Source: Parathalassolituus penaei (GTDB lineage Bacteria; Pseudomonadota; Gammaproteobacteria; Pseudomonadales; Oceanobacteraceae). From it: DNA of 64,000 nucleotides. Location of the stretch: positions 169,409 through 233,408 of the forward strand of contig NZ_JAPNOA010000028.1 of NCBI RefSeq assembly GCF_026626885.1, read 5' to 3'. This document shows positions 45,057 through 55,362 of this stretch, piece by piece. Within the stretch, counting starts at the first letter, position 1; the number at the start of each line of letters is the position of its first letter. Below the pieces are notes generated by a model. It searched no databases. It was not told the DNA's origin and worked only from the letters and a program-made list of their open reading frames with translations. Both the position numbers and the translations under genes were made by a program.

Positions 45057-46307
45057 TCAGCCTGGCAGTACAGACTCGCCCTGGAACAGCGAGGTCAGGG
45101 TTTCACGTTCACGCACCACAAACGCCTGGTCACCATCAACCATGATTTCAGCGGCACGACCACGGGTATTGTAGTTGGAAGCCATTACAAAACCGTAGGC
45201 ACCGGCCGACATCACCGCCAGCACATCACCTTCGGCGATGGCGAGGTCACGATCCTTGCCGAGGAAGTCACCGGTTTCACACACTGGGCCAACCAGATCA
45301 TAACGACGCACCGGCGCAGACGATTGTTCGTTTACCGGTTTGATGTCCTGCCAGGCTGAGTACAGCGCAGGGCGGATCAGGTCGTTCATGGCGCCGTCGA
45401 TGATGGCGAAGTTCTTGTGTTCGTTGAGTTTCAGGTATTCAACGCGGGTCAGGAACACACCGGCATTGGCGGAGATAGAACGGCCCGGTTCAAAGATCAG
45501 TTTGAAACGACGCTCGCCCAGACGCTCCTTGATGGCCGCGATGTATTGCTGCGGAGATGCCGGAGTTTCGGCGCGATAGGTAACGCCCAAACCACCACCG
45601 AGGTCGAGGTGTTCAATCTCGATGCCTTGGGCTGCCAGCTCATCAACCAGCATCAGGACCCGGTCGAGGGCATCCAGGAACGGGGAAATATCGGTCAGCT
45701 GGCTGCCGATGTGGCAGTCAACACCAACAATTTTAACGCCTGGCAGGGTCGCCGCGAGGGCGTACACGGCTGGCGCTTTCTGGATGTCGATACCGAACTT
45801 GTTGTCTTTCAGGCCGGTAGAAATGTACGGGTGAGTCTGGGCGTCAACGTCCGGATTCACACGCAGGGAAATGTTCGCCACCTTGCCGAGGCTGCTGGCA
45901 ACTTCGCTCAGACGCACCAGTTCGGCTTCGGATTCAACGTTGAAACAGCCAACACCAACTTCCAGTGCGCGCACCATTTCGGAAGCCATTTTGCCAACAC
46001 CGGAGAACACCACTTTGGAAGGTTCACCACCGGCGGCCAGAACCCGTTCAAGTTCCCCCTGGCTGACGATGTCAAAACCGGCACCCAGACGCGCCAGTAC
46101 GTTCAATACCGCGATGTTGGAGTTGGATTTGACGGAAAAACAGACCTGGTGTGGCCACTCGCCCAGCGCTTCGTCATAAGCCTTGAAATGGGCTTCAAAA
46201 GCGGCACGGGAGTAGACATACAGCGGCGTACCATGCTGTGCGGCCAGACTGGCCAATGAGGTTTGTTCGGCGTGCAGGCTGCCCTGCTGGTATGTGAATA
46301 CTGACAT
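45057..46307 (-). CDS. lysA: Diaminopimelate decarboxylase
   Basis: 416 aa. PLP lysine in CFSVKSNSN (near residue 59), glycine loop [10 protein letters not shown], and [12 protein letters not shown]. It makes lysine from meso-diaminopimelate. The start follows the lptM stop directly (TAAATG), so translation is coupled. Normal gammaproteobacterial lptM-lysA-dapF order. Confidence 0.97.
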   Translation of the reverse strand: MSVFTYQQGSLHAEQTSLASLAAQHGTPLYVYSRAAFEAHFKAYDEALGEWPHQVCFSVKSNSNIAVLNVLARLGAGFDIVSQGELERVLAAGGEPSKVVFSGVGKMASEMVRALEVGVGCFNVESEAELVRLSEVASSLGKVANISLRVNPDVDAQTHPYISTGLKDNKFGIDIQKAPAVYALAATLPGVKIVGVDCHIGSQLTDISPFLDALDRVLMLVDELAAQGIEIEHLDLGGGLGVTYRAETPASPQQYIAAIKERLGERRFKLIFEPGRSISANAGVFLTRVEYLKLNEHKNFAIIDGAMNDLIRPALYSAWQDIKPVNEQSSAPVRRYDLVGPVCETGDFLGKDRDLAIAEGDVLAVMSAGAYGFVMASNYNTRGRAAEIMVDGDQAFVVRERETLTSLFQGESVLPG

Positions 46308-46430
46308 TTACTTCCGGGGTTCCGTAGCAGGTTGGTCGGGCAGATACAGGGGGCCTTTCTGGCCACAGGCAACTGTGCCCGCCGTGGCTGCCAGCACAAT
46401 CAATAACAGGTACAGGGGGCGCAGTGACAT
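46308..46430 (-). CDS. lptM: LptM (YifL) small outer-membrane lipoprotein
   Basis: 40 aa. ATG 46430 has GGAG about 9 bases ahead. Signal peptide of residues 1-21, then the cysteine in VACGQKGPLYLPDQP, the defining motif of the family. In E. coli, LptM promotes oxidative maturation of the LptD-LptE LPS translocon. It sits directly before lysA, its conserved location. Longer in-frame starts upstream are not favoured. Confidence 0.93.
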   Translation of the reverse strand: MSLRPLYLLLIVLAATAGTVACGQKGPLYLPDQPATEPRK

Positions 46431-46503
46431 ATAGGGTATCTCCGTAATGCTGGCCATTATACGGTTACCTTGTCGTGCTGTCTGCGCTATCGCTAACAGA
46501 GCC

Positions 46504-49305
46504 TTAGTGGCCTGGCAGAAGGGGATGCTGGTTGCCGCGCAAGGCCTCTGCCAGCTGTTGTTCAACCTGCTGTTTGTGTTGCCAGAGCACCAGCAAACTG
46601 GCGCTGTGATTCAGTTGTACGTCACTGAGATAACAGGGATAGGTTTCGCGCTGGCTGCGCAGGCCGATCACTCGTTGCGCCACCGCTGGGTACAACTGCT
46701 GGCCATATTGCCAGATGCTGAATTCCTCATGATTACAGTAGAGGGTTGGCTGCTGGTCGTGATCAAAAATGGCCGTGAGTTCAATCGGGCTGCTGCGGCT
46801 GTCGAGGTCCGGTAATTGCCGTGGCAGGCAGGTCCAGCCATCGGCGGAGAAGCGCAATTCAAACAGGCGCAGGCTGTCGATACTGGTCTGGCGCAGCAGG
46901 GGCCAGCGTTGCTGCAGGCGCATCAGAAAGCGCAGGGTTGGTAACAACCAGTGGGTCAGTTCGTCGTAACGAACATACTGTCGTAGTAGCGAGCCACATT
47001 CATCGGCCAGATAAAACGTCAGCAGGGTGCCTTCGCGTTGGTAAAACAGTTGCCAGTGGCGGCTGCTCAGGTGCTGGCAAATGATAGTGACCGGCAAGCG
47101 GGTTTCCAGCCAGCGATCAAATGCCGGTGGATGAAAACCGCGACGCTGTTGCTGTTGCAGGCGTGGCCACAGGTCTTCTTCGGATTCCAGACGCTGGCAC
47201 TGGCCAGCCTCCGGGTCGGTCAGGGATTCCAGAGAGCGGTTGTCGGCTGGCGGATTCAGGCACCACCAGTGTTGTCCCAGCGCAAATACAAAACGCCCGG
47301 CATGGCGGCGTTGATGGCCAAGAATACTGGTCAGCAAACCTAACACCCGTTGGCGAATGCGGGCTGGGCGATTGGGGTTAAAGCAGTGCACTTCCAGACT
47401 TGGGCGCGGACGGTTGGCCAGTGAAGCCATGACCATTGGCAAGGCATCGGCGAGGGCTTTGGGCCCTTCAAGGCGTTGTACGTGCCACTCGTTCCAGCTG
47501 TTGATACTGACCATGTCGATGCTGGCGACCAGATTGTGGTGGCTGGCTGAAAAATTCAGCGGATCGTCGAGGTCACTGAGTTTTTGCAGACCTGCCCGGC
47601 TGTATTGATCCAGAGGGTCGCTGGCAACGTTCAGAAACAGGTGCAGATGGCGCAGACGTGGTAATTCCTGCCAGTCGCCAGCACTGGTGTGACGTTGCAC
47701 CAGTTGGCGCAGGCACAACAGCAGTTGTTGTAGTTCCGGCTGGGTAATGGCGTCCGCATTGGGCACGGTGTGCAGACTACTGCCGCGTTGCCACAATTCG
47801 TTATGCAGGCAGAACAGCAGTAACTCGACCAGGCTGGGTGACTGTTTGATGATCTGGCGGTCGGGTGGTGGGCTGTTCCAGCGCCCGGTGGCCAATTGCC
47901 AGACACCGGGATAACGCAGCAAGGTCAGTTGTGGTTGCTGCAGGTTGCGGCTGATACCCGGATTGATACGGGTGATCTTGCCCGGCCGGGCATCAAAGGC
48001 CGCCGCCAGACGGTTGCCGAGCAGGCGCAGGTCGGTGGCATTGATGTGTAATTGCAGCTGATGGCGTTGGCTGAATAACGATAACTGGCGGTACGTAGCG
48101 AGCATTTCCGCCACCAGTTCATTACGCTCCTGAAACACCCGTTGTGGCGACCACTGGTCACGGCAATCCAGCTCGGTGAGGTCGGCATCGCTCCATTGCC
48201 ATGCACGGATCAATGCCTGCAAATGCGGGCGTCGCCAGTCATTCTGATCCTGTTGCTGGTTGCTGAGCTGAAGGCCTGTTTTGTAATAAAACGCCCGCCG
48301 CAGCAGGTTGTTGTAACGTTCGTTGGCAGGGTGGGACGCGGTAATGCGTTCAACCATCAGAACGTAAGCATCACACTCATACCATTCGGCATCAGGGTCG
48401 TTGCCGGGGTTCTGGATACGTTCCTTGAGGTCCCACGCCAGTGGGCGAATCTGGGGGTACTGCTCGGCATAGTGGCGACATAACGCCAGTTTCAGCAGCG
48501 ACTTGTAGGGACTGCTGAGGCTTTTGCTGAGTTGCCAGAGGGCCGCGCCGATAAATTCATCGGCAGGAATACCTGGCAGATCGCCAATATCGAGCCAGTA
48601 GTCGGGGTGAGTCAGGTGGGCGTTCAGTAACTCGTCCCAGTATTCCTTGCCACGATGTTCCTCATGCACTGGCACCAGCCACCACCGTGGCCAGCGTCCG
48701 GCCAGCCACAGGGCGCTGCGGTAAAACTCATCCAGCAGCAGCAGGTACTGGCTGCTGCCGCAGTCTTCGCCGTCGGAGTCCTTGTGTTGGCCGAGCCGGA
48801 ACTGCGCCAGATCCATCACAAACAGGTGCAGCTCCACGCCCTGGGTTATGGCCCATTGTTCGATACGCTGGCATTTGCGCTGCAGGCGTTGATGGTGCTC
48901 GGGTTGCAGGGCCTGTTGCAGACATACCCAGACATCGAGATCGCTGCTGCGGCTCTGGGCCAGTGATCCAAGGCTGCCCATCAGGAACAGGGCGCTGATG
49001 GCCTCTCGCGTTTGTTCCGATGGGCGGTCGAGGTTGGGGCTGTTGGGCAATAACGAACGGGCGGCGCGGATGGCTGCAGGTGGCGGGTTATAGCGTTCGA
49101 TACCGGCCGGGGTTTCCCGGTCTACAAAGCCCGGCAATTGGGCGTGATTGACGTGCAGCAGTAATGGCAACAGCTCCAGAACACGCTGCTGTCGAGGTGG
49201 CATCAGGCTGCTGGCCTGAGACAGTCGCTGTTGATTCAGGCGCAGGAAGTCTTCCTGCCACTGGCGCAGCTGGTGATTGTCGGGAAGGAGGTTTGGCATT
49301 GGCAT
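46504..49305 (-). CDS. cyaA: Class I adenylate cyclase
   Basis: 933 aa, slightly longer than E. coli CyaA (848). The N-terminal catalytic domain has the class I signature MGSLGSLAQSRSSDLDVWVC (near residue 110) and LHLFVMDLAQFR. The C-terminal half is the regulatory region. Two possible start ATGs two codons apart. It makes cAMP for Crp/Vfr-type control. It lies between the pyr genes and the lptM operon; in Pseudomonas cyaA is also near lysA. Vfr-cAMP and the Chp system in this same window are connected in P. aeruginosa. Confidence 0.95.
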   Translation of the reverse strand: MPMPNLLPDNHQLRQWQEDFLRLNQQRLSQASSLMPPRQQRVLELLPLLLHVNHAQLPGFVDRETPAGIERYNPPPAAIRAARSLLPNSPNLDRPSEQTREAISALFLMGSLGSLAQSRSSDLDVWVCLQQALQPEHHQRLQRKCQRIEQWAITQGVELHLFVMDLAQFRLGQHKDSDGEDCGSSQYLLLLDEFYRSALWLAGRWPRWWLVPVHEEHRGKEYWDELLNAHLTHPDYWLDIGDLPGIPADEFIGAALWQLSKSLSSPYKSLLKLALCRHYAEQYPQIRPLAWDLKERIQNPGNDPDAEWYECDAYVLMVERITASHPANERYNNLLRRAFYYKTGLQLSNQQQDQNDWRRPHLQALIRAWQWSDADLTELDCRDQWSPQRVFQERNELVAEMLATYRQLSLFSQRHQLQLHINATDLRLLGNRLAAAFDARPGKITRINPGISRNLQQPQLTLLRYPGVWQLATGRWNSPPPDRQIIKQSPSLVELLLFCLHNELWQRGSSLHTVPNADAITQPELQQLLLCLRQLVQRHTSAGDWQELPRLRHLHLFLNVASDPLDQYSRAGLQKLSDLDDPLNFSASHHNLVASIDMVSINSWNEWHVQRLEGPKALADALPMVMASLANRPRPSLEVHCFNPNRPARIRQRVLGLLTSILGHQRRHAGRFVFALGQHWWCLNPPADNRSLESLTDPEAGQCQRLESEEDLWPRLQQQQRRGFHPPAFDRWLETRLPVTIICQHLSSRHWQLFYQREGTLLTFYLADECGSLLRQYVRYDELTHWLLPTLRFLMRLQQRWPLLRQTSIDSLRLFELRFSADGWTCLPRQLPDLDSRSSPIELTAIFDHDQQPTLYCNHEEFSIWQYGQQLYPAVAQRVIGLRSQRETYPCYLSDVQLNHSASLLVLWQHKQQVEQQLAEALRGNQHPLLPGH

Positions 49306-49342
49306 GACACCAGTATAGGAACTGTGTCGCCGTTTGCCGGAT

Positions 49343-49372
49343 GCCGGATTATCCCGGGAGGGATAATCCGGC
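49343..49372. other. 13-bp perfect hairpin between cyaA and the pyr genes
   Basis: GCCGGATTATCCC (49343-49355), loop GGGA, GGGATAATCCGGC (49360-49372). It lies just after the pyrC' stop and just before the cyaA start on the minus strand. It could end the pyr transcript even without a T-run, or form a REP-like element. Confidence 0.6.
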
Positions 49373-49380
49373 CAGGGACA

Positions 49381-50649
49381 TCAGCCAGGCTGACGACGGT
49401 AGACCATGCGGCCATCCACGAAGGTGGCTTCCACGCGGCCTGCCAGTTCGCTGTGATCCAGTGGCAGGTTGCTGCCTCGGGACAGGATCTTGCCGCCAAC
49501 GGCTTGTGGATCAATCAGGGTGGCACTGAAGCGGTGACCTTGTACCAGACCGTGTTCCAGACCCAGCACCGCGGCTGGTTGGTGGCACAGGGCGCTTATA
49601 GCCGCAGGCAGATGCAGTTCACCCTTGCGTACCAGTTCCAGCAGCAGAGGCATAAAGCAGTCGTACATGCTCATGCCGGCCGCTGCGTCTGCAAACGGTG
49701 CTTTTTTGGCCGAGATTTCGTGCGGCTGGTGGTTGGAGCAGATCGCCAGTTCACCACGGTTCACTGCAGTCAGCAGGGCCTGACGGTCTTTCTCGCCGCG
49801 CAGTGGTGGCTGCACGTGGAAGCGGCTGTCAAAACCGGACACTTCACGGGCGGTGAAGACCAGGTTGGCCAGCGCAACGTCAGCGGTTACACGCAGGCCA
49901 CGGGCGCGTGCATCGGCCAGCATTTCGAGGCTGCGAGCGCAGCTGATCTGGCTGATATGGGCGCGTACACCGGTCTGTTCGATCAGCAGCAGCAGCTGGG
50001 CCAGCGCGATGGTTTCAGCGGTTTCTGGAATACCGGCCAGACCCAGACGGGTGGCGGTTGGACCTTCGTGCATGACGCCGCTGGCTGACAGGGCGCGGTC
50101 GTCCGCGCTCAGGAACAGCAGGATGTCGTAGGTCGCAGCGTATTCCATCAGACGACGCAGAACGTAGCTGTCCTTGACCGGCTGGCGGGCGTTACTGAGT
50201 GCACGGCAACCGGCATTACGCAGGCTCACCATGTTGGCCAGTTGGTCGCCATCCAGACCCTGGGTCAGGGCGCCAAGTGGCAGCACGCGGGCATAACCGG
50301 CGGTTGCTGCTTTTTCCTGAATCAGCTGGATAACTGCCGGGCTGTCAGCCACCGGTTTGGTCAGTGGCTGGGCACATACGTGGCTGAAACCGGCCGACGC
50401 GGCGGCGCGGGTTTCAGTCTGGATGCTGCCTTTTTGCAGATAACCCGGTTCGTTCAGGTAGGTGCTGAGGTCAACCAGACCTGGCAGCAGCCATTGGCCC
50501 TGGGCATCCAGGGTTTCTTCGATGGTGCCACCGGCCGGCTTCTGGCCAATCGCACGGATCTGGCCTTCAGCGACATAAAGGTCGAGAACGTCATCCAGCC
50601 CTTGTTGTGGATCGAGCAGGCGGGCGTTACGAATGTGCAGATATTTCAT
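49381..50649 (-). CDS. pyrC': Dihydroorotase-like, probably non-catalytic subunit (PyrC')
   Basis: 422 aa, amidohydrolase fold of the long DHOase type. The metal motif that should read D-x-H-x-H after GLVD is [12 protein letters not shown]: both histidines are replaced (Ser, Tyr). The late ATDHAPH-type motif reads CSNHQPHE, so the catalytic Asp is Asn. This matches the P. aeruginosa inactive homologue that serves as a structural partner of aspartate transcarbamoylase. It overlaps pyrB by 4 bases, as expected for such a complex. An active DHOase must be elsewhere. Confidence 0.9.
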   Translation of the reverse strand: MKYLHIRNARLLDPQQGLDDVLDLYVAEGQIRAIGQKPAGGTIEETLDAQGQWLLPGLVDLSTYLNEPGYLQKGSIQTETRAAASAGFSHVCAQPLTKPVADSPAVIQLIQEKAATAGYARVLPLGALTQGLDGDQLANMVSLRNAGCRALSNARQPVKDSYVLRRLMEYAATYDILLFLSADDRALSASGVMHEGPTATRLGLAGIPETAETIALAQLLLLIEQTGVRAHISQISCARSLEMLADARARGLRVTADVALANLVFTAREVSGFDSRFHVQPPLRGEKDRQALLTAVNRGELAICSNHQPHEISAKKAPFADAAAGMSMYDCFMPLLLELVRKGELHLPAAISALCHQPAAVLGLEHGLVQGHRFSATLIDPQAVGGKILSRGSNLPLDHSELAGRVEATFVDGRMVYRRQPG

Positions 50650-51659
50650 ACCGGATCCTCCTCCTGGCTGTCCTGCTGGGCTTGCTGTTGCATGGATTGC
50701 TGGCCACTCATGGCCATCGCCATCACGGCCATACGTACGGCAATACCATTGCTCACCTGATTGAGGATCACGGATTGTGGGCCGTCGGCAACCGCGGATT
50801 CGATTTCAACACCACGGTTAATCGGACCCGGGTGCATCACGATGGCATCCGGTTTGGCCAGTGCCAGTTTTTCGGTGCTCAGGCCGTAGAGTTTGTAGAA
50901 CTCGCTTTCACTTGGCAGCAGGGCGTTTTGCATACGCTCTTTCTGCAGACGCAACATGATGATCACGTCGCAGTCACGCAGGGCCAGGTTAAAGTCGTAA
51001 TAGGCCTTGGCACCCAGTGCTTCGATATCACGTGGCAGCAGGGTCGCGGGACCAACAACGCGGACTTCGGCGGCGCCGAGGGTCTTGAGCGCGTGGATCT
51101 GGGAGCGGGCAACACGTGAGTGCAGGATGTCACCCACAATCGCCACTACCTTGCCTTCAATCTGGCCCTTGTGACGACGGATCGTCAGCATGTCCAGCAT
51201 GGCCTGGGTCGGGTGCGCGTGGCGACCGTCACCGGCGTTGATGATGGCTACGTTCGGGGTCACCTGGCTGGCGATGAAGTGGGCTGCGCCGGAATCGGCG
51301 TGGCGCACCACAAACATGTCGCTGTACATGGCTTCCAGGTTCCACAAGGTATCCATCAGGGTTTCACCCTTGGCGGTTGCGGACTTGGAAATATCCAGAT
51401 TCAGAATGTCGGCGGACAGACGCTTGGCTGCCAGCTCGAATGTTGAACGGGTACGGGTACTGTTTTCAAAAAACAGGTTAACCACGGTTTTGCCGCGCAG
51501 CAGAGGGACTTTCTTGACGTCGCGTTCCTGGGTACTGATAAAGGAATCGGCGGTGTCGAGAATTTCGGTCAGCAGCTCCTTGCTGAGTCCTTCGGTGGTC
51601 AGAAAGTGTTTCAGCTTGCCGTCAGGGGTCAGCTGGATCTGGCATGGATCTGTGTTCAT
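50646..51659 (-). CDS. pyrB: Aspartate carbamoyltransferase catalytic chain
   Basis: 337 aa. Carbamoyl-phosphate site [13 protein letters not shown], and further family blocks [14 protein letters not shown] and [13 protein letters not shown]. It has an extra Gln/Glu-rich C-terminal tail of about 15 residues ([16 protein letters not shown]). It makes carbamoyl-aspartate. No pyrI is present, in line with the PyrB-PyrC' type assembly of Pseudomonas. Its stop overlaps the pyrC' start (ATGA). Confidence 0.96.
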   Translation of the reverse strand: MNTDPCQIQLTPDGKLKHFLTTEGLSKELLTEILDTADSFISTQERDVKKVPLLRGKTVVNLFFENSTRTRSTFELAAKRLSADILNLDISKSATAKGETLMDTLWNLEAMYSDMFVVRHADSGAAHFIASQVTPNVAIINAGDGRHAHPTQAMLDMLTIRRHKGQIEGKVVAIVGDILHSRVARSQIHALKTLGAAEVRVVGPATLLPRDIEALGAKAYYDFNLALRDCDVIIMLRLQKERMQNALLPSESEFYKLYGLSTEKLALAKPDAIVMHPGPINRGVEIESAVADGPQSVILNQVSNGIAVRMAVMAMAMSGQQSMQQQAQQDSQEEDPV

Positions 51660-51703
51660 AAGTCGCCGTTGATAGCCGTTTGAATCGCCACAGGGTTAAA
51701 AAA

Positions 51704-52198
51704 TCAGAGCAGGGTCAGTTCCAGCGGATCGGGACCGCTGAGTTTGACCAGTTGGCCGGGTTCCAGATCCAGCACCAGACCACAGAGGTCAGGCTGGAGA
51801 GGCAGTTCCCGGCGGCCGATATCGACCAGAGCCACCAGAGTGACAGATGCCGGTCGGCCGTAATCAAAGAGTTCGTTCATGGCAGCCCGTACGGTACGGC
51901 CGCTCATGATGACGTCGTCGACGAGAATCACGTCGCGGCCTTCGATACTGTCAGGCAGGTCGGAAGACGCTGCTTGTGGATGCAGGCCACTGCGGGTGAA
52001 GTCGTCGCGGTAAAAGCTGATATCCACCGAGCCCAGCGGGTCGGTGAGTTCCAGACGTTTGTGCAGGTGTTCGGCAACCCAGACACCACCGGTGCGGATT
52101 CCGACCATTACAGGGGCGCTGATATTGCGATCAGACAGATAGGATTTCAGCTGCTGCGCCAGTTGCTCGCAGACCTGATTCATGTCCGGCAGTGTCAT
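51704..52198 (-). CDS. pyrR: PyrR bifunctional regulator/uracil phosphoribosyltransferase
   Basis: 164 aa from ATG 52198 (GGGAGAG ahead). The PRPP loop is RDVILVDDVIMSGRTVRAAMNEL; VGIRTGGVWVAEHL and YRDDFTR are also typical. In Gram-positive bacteria PyrR attenuates pyr mRNAs; in Pseudomonas its role is a regulator of pyrD transcription and uracil salvage. It lies between ruvX and pyrB, 44 bases before pyrB; no clear attenuator is seen in that gap. Confidence 0.94.
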   Translation of the reverse strand: MTLPDMNQVCEQLAQQLKSYLSDRNISAPVMVGIRTGGVWVAEHLHKRLELTDPLGSVDISFYRDDFTRSGLHPQAASSDLPDSIEGRDVILVDDVIMSGRTVRAAMNELFDYGRPASVTLVALVDIGRRELPLQPDLCGLVLDLEPGQLVKLSGPDPLELTLL

Positions 52199-52202
52199 TC
52201 GG

Positions 52203-52676
52203 TTACTCTCCCTGCGGTGCAGAACCACTGGCTTCGGTCTGGCGCGGATGGGCTTCCATCCAGCTTTCCAGAATCAGCCGGGCCGCCAGCCCATCGACAG
52301 AATGGCGACCAAAGTCCCGCTCGTTGCTGTTGGCCATCACGATGCCTTTGGCTTCATAGCTGCTCAGACGTTCGTCATGGGTGTAAGAAGGTTTGTGCAA
52401 GCGGCCTTCCAGTTTGCGAGCAAACTTGGCAGCACGCAGGCTCATCTCACTGCTGGTTCCATCCATGTTGAGCGGCAACCCCACCACAAAGGCATCGGGT
52501 TTCCATTCTGCAACCAGCTTGTCGAGCACATCCCAGTCGGGAACGCCGTCTTTGGCCTTGAGCGGTGATAATTCACGGCTGCTGCCAGAAATGCGCTGAC
52601 CTACCGCAACACCAATGCGTTTGGTGCCGAAATCGAAGGCCATCAGACTGAGAATACGATCAGGAATATGGCTCAT
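52203..52676 (-). CDS. ruvX: Putative pre-16S rRNA nuclease (YqgF/RuvX)
   Basis: 157 aa, RNase H-like fold. The N-terminal strand MAFDFGTKRIGVAVG carries the catalytic Asp; VGLPLNMDGTSSEMS and the later DERLSSYEAKG follow. It trims 16S rRNA 5' end. It starts within the yqgE stop (TGATGA overlap) and is followed by pyrR 4 bases on. Confidence 0.95.
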   Translation of the reverse strand: MSHIPDRILSLMAFDFGTKRIGVAVGQRISGSSRELSPLKAKDGVPDWDVLDKLVAEWKPDAFVVGLPLNMDGTSSEMSLRAAKFARKLEGRLHKPSYTHDERLSSYEAKGIVMANSNERDFGRHSVDGLAARLILESWMEAHPRQTEASGSAPQGE

Positions 52677-53233
52677 CAGGCGTGTCCACTGAAGCTGTTA
52701 AGGGCGCTGGAGCTGATGCCAAGACGCGCCAGAGCGGCCTTGTACAGTTGCTCTGGCGGCGTATTAAACAGCAGTTCAGTATCCGCCGGTACCGTAAGCC
52801 AGGAGTTTTCGAGGATTTCACGATCCAGCTGGCCGCCTGACCAGCCAGCATAGCCAAGTGCCAGCCGATAGTGACGAGGACCGTTGGCAGCCGCAATGGC
52901 CGCCAGAATGTCGCGCGACGAAGACAGATGAACCTGTTCATTCACGCTCAGGGTCGAGCCCCAGATGCCCTGTTCCTGATGCAGGATAAAACCCTGTTCG
53001 GGACTGACCGGGCCACCATTCATCACGGCCGGATTAACACCGGACAGCAATGGAATATCAAGCTGTTCACAGACTTCTTCGAAGGTTACCGGCAGGTCAC
53101 GGTTGAGCACCAGGCCCATGGCACCTTCTTCATTATGTTCACACAGATAGGTGACGGTTCCTTCGAACCAGGAGTCACGCAGTTGCGGCATGGCAATCAG
53201 CAGGTGATTGCGCAGGCTGTGCAGATGTTCCAT
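52676..53233 (-). CDS. yqgE: YqgE family protein (UPF0301/DUF179)
   Basis: 185 aa. Family blocks: LIAMPQLRDSWFEGTVTYLCEHNEEGAMGLVLNR, VMNGGPVSPEQGFILH, and LALGYAGWSGGQLDREI. Cytoplasmic, function unknown. It overlaps the TonB gene stop by one base and ruvX at its end, forming a tight tonB-yqgE-ruvX-pyrR set. Confidence 0.96.
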   Translation of the reverse strand: MEHLHSLRNHLLIAMPQLRDSWFEGTVTYLCEHNEEGAMGLVLNRDLPVTFEEVCEQLDIPLLSGVNPAVMNGGPVSPEQGFILHQEQGIWGSTLSVNEQVHLSSSRDILAAIAAANGPRHYRLALGYAGWSGGQLDREILENSWLTVPADTELLFNTPPEQLYKAALARLGISSSALNSFSGHA

Positions 53234-54114
53234 CAGTTGCCTTCCGACAAGTAGCGGTTACCTTTGAACTGCCAGGTACGAATAATTTCAAGAATGTCGG
53301 TGGTGGCGCGCATTTCTTCAGTAAACGGAGCAAAAGGGGCAGCCATACGAACAATTCGCAGGGCGGCATCATCCAGAACCTTACGGCCCGACGATTCCAG
53401 AATCTGCAAATCGTTGATGGTGCCATTCGGGTTGATCGAAACCAGAACCCGCAGACGGCAATCGTTGAAGCAGTTTTCAGCTTCTTTCGGATAATTCAGG
53501 GTGCCCATTTTCTCGATCTTGTCGCGCCAGTTATTGACGTAATAAGCGTCACTGGCACTCATGGTGGAGGCCGCAGTCAGGCGTTGGACGCGAGGACGCT
53601 TGGCATAATTCTGGCGCAGAGAATCGAGTTTTGCCTCCAGACTGGCCATTTCGAGGCTGCGTTCGAGTAATGGCTGTTTCGGGCCTTCTTCAACGGGCAC
53701 ATCAGGAGTCTTGTCCGGGGCTGCCGTGACATGGGCGGTAGTGCGGGCTTGTGCAACCGTGGTGACTTCACGACGTTCAGTCGGCTTTGGTTTGGGTGCC
53801 GTCAACGGACGCTCCTGCGGCGACGCAGGATTGATGTCGTTGCTGTGGAATGGGGCCTTGACGTCCGTGGTCAGCATTTTGGCCTGGTCTTCAGTGCCAC
53901 TGCCTTGCTGGTTGGACTGGGCCAGAAAATCGGCTTCGTCGGGAGCCTTGTTCTGTTTATAACTGGCCAGAGTGACTTCGAGAGTCGTGGAAACCTTGTT
54001 GCGGTCGTTTGGCGCAAAGGTTACTCCCAGCAGAATCACCGCGTGAACCAGCAGAGCCAGGAAAACTGCGAAGGTGAAACGGTCCGAACTGTTGACTACG
54101 GCTACTGCGCTCAT
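53233..54114 (-). CDS. TonB-like energy transducer (TonB3-type)
   Basis: 293 aa. A membrane anchor is at residues 13-33 (RFTFAVFLALLVHAVILLGV), with the His in the helix (LVHAV) typical of TonB. There is a Pro/Lys-rich spacer at about 95-150, a short coiled coil at 150-170, and a C-terminal TonB domain ending in IRTWQFKGNRYLSE. Two cysteines, Cys215 and Cys219 (NCFNDC), occur inside the C-terminal domain. No exbBD lies in the window. The location next to gshB and pilG equals that of P. aeruginosa tonB3, needed for twitching and pilus assembly, so a similar role is inferred. Confidence 0.86.
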   Translation of the reverse strand: MSAVAVVNSSDRFTFAVFLALLVHAVILLGVTFAPNDRNKVSTTLEVTLASYKQNKAPDEADFLAQSNQQGSGTEDQAKMLTTDVKAPFHSNDINPASPQERPLTAPKPKPTERREVTTVAQARTTAHVTAAPDKTPDVPVEEGPKQPLLERSLEMASLEAKLDSLRQNYAKRPRVQRLTAASTMSASDAYYVNNWRDKIEKMGTLNYPKEAENCFNDCRLRVLVSINPNGTINDLQILESSGRKVLDDAALRIVRMAAPFAPFTEEMRATTDILEIIRTWQFKGNRYLSEGN

Positions 54115-54223
54115 CTCTATATCTGTATCTGCTGTTTCGGGTGGCTGTCCGTGGTCAAGCCGGAACTGCGCAAGTCTGCGCTGATCCGGCCAGTTTGTCC
54201 ACCGCCAGCCCGGCAGACCCTGA

Positions 54224-55171
54224 TCAGGTTCGCATTTGTAACAAAGTACTGATGAATTGGGCTGCTACATCAATGCCACTGTCGCGGGTGATTTCACGCA
54301 CACAGGTCGGGCTGGTGACGTTGATTTCCGTGAGACGATCACCAATCACATCAAGACCCACAAAGTAGAGGCCACGGGCACGCAGCTCAGGACCAACCTC
54401 TTCGGCAATGCGACGATCAGCATCGGTGAGTGGGCGGGTTTCACCACGGCCACCGGCGGCCAGGTTGCCTCGGGTTTCACCGGAAGCCGGGATGCGCGCC
54501 AGACAATAAGGCACCGGCTCACCGTTGATCATCAGGATGCGTTTGTCGCCGTTTGTAATCTCCGGGATATATTTCTGTGCCATGATCTGCTGATCGCCGT
54601 GAGCGGTCAGGGTTTCGATAATGACACTGACGTTCGGATCGTCCTGCTTCAGGCGGAAGATCGATGAACCACCCATACCATCCAGGGGTTTGAAGATGAC
54701 ATCTCCGTGTTCGCGGTGGAATGCCTTCAGCAAATCGGCTCGGCGGGTTACCAGAGTTGGTGTCATCAGATGCGGGAAGCGGGTGGCAAACACCTTTTCG
54801 TTGCAGTCACGCAGACTGCGAGGGTGATTGGCAACCAGAACGCCGGCTTCCTGGGCCAGTTCCAGAATATAGGTGCTGTAAACAAACTCGCTATCGAACG
54901 GAGGATCCTTGCGCATTAGGATGATGTCGAGGTCGGCCAGTGGTCGGGACTCTTCGGAACCCATTTCGAACCAGTGCTCAGGATCCATGAAAACCTGCAA
55001 TGTCGCCATTTGCGCCATGGCTTTTCCTTCACGGATATACAGGTCCTTCTGTTCCATATAAAAAAGCTCACACCCCTGCTGTTGTGCCGCGTTTAATAAC
55101 GCCAGAGTGGTGTCCTTCTTGAAGTTTATGTCAGTAATCGGGTCCATGACGACCCCGAGTTTGATGGCCAT
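54224..55171 (-). CDS. gshB: Glutathione synthetase
   Basis: 315 aa, the usual length. Starts MAIKLGVVMDPITDINFKKDT. ATP-grasp parts VIFKPLDGMGGSSIFR, YIPEITNGDKRILMINGEP, and GLDVIGDRLTEINVTSP. It joins gamma-glutamylcysteine and glycine. GGAG lies 6 bases before the ATG. It is divergent from pilG with a 191-bp gap that should hold both promoters; no convincing consensus was found. Confidence 0.97.
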   Translation of the reverse strand: MAIKLGVVMDPITDINFKKDTTLALLNAAQQQGCELFYMEQKDLYIREGKAMAQMATLQVFMDPEHWFEMGSEESRPLADLDIILMRKDPPFDSEFVYSTYILELAQEAGVLVANHPRSLRDCNEKVFATRFPHLMTPTLVTRRADLLKAFHREHGDVIFKPLDGMGGSSIFRLKQDDPNVSVIIETLTAHGDQQIMAQKYIPEITNGDKRILMINGEPVPYCLARIPASGETRGNLAAGGRGETRPLTDADRRIAEEVGPELRARGLYFVGLDVIGDRLTEINVTSPTCVREITRDSGIDVAAQFISTLLQMRT

Positions 55172-55362
55172 TTACTGCTCCGGAATTAGGATGGGCGAGC
55201 ATCACATTCTACATTATGCCCGGTTGCGTCAATGAAACAGATTTGCAAGATTATCGTCCTAGCCTGCTTTGATAATGTGTGATACAAAAGTGCACCGTAG
55301 TCTCACCAGCTTGCGGTCTAGGCCCGAACAGCAAACTCAGATTGGATGGTTAAGGCCCTTCT

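Noticed and set aside
55172..55362. Consensus sigma-70 promoter for pilG
   Set aside because: TTGCAA and GATAAT are present (55243-55276) but 22 bases apart, too far for a normal promoter, so not listed as a feature.
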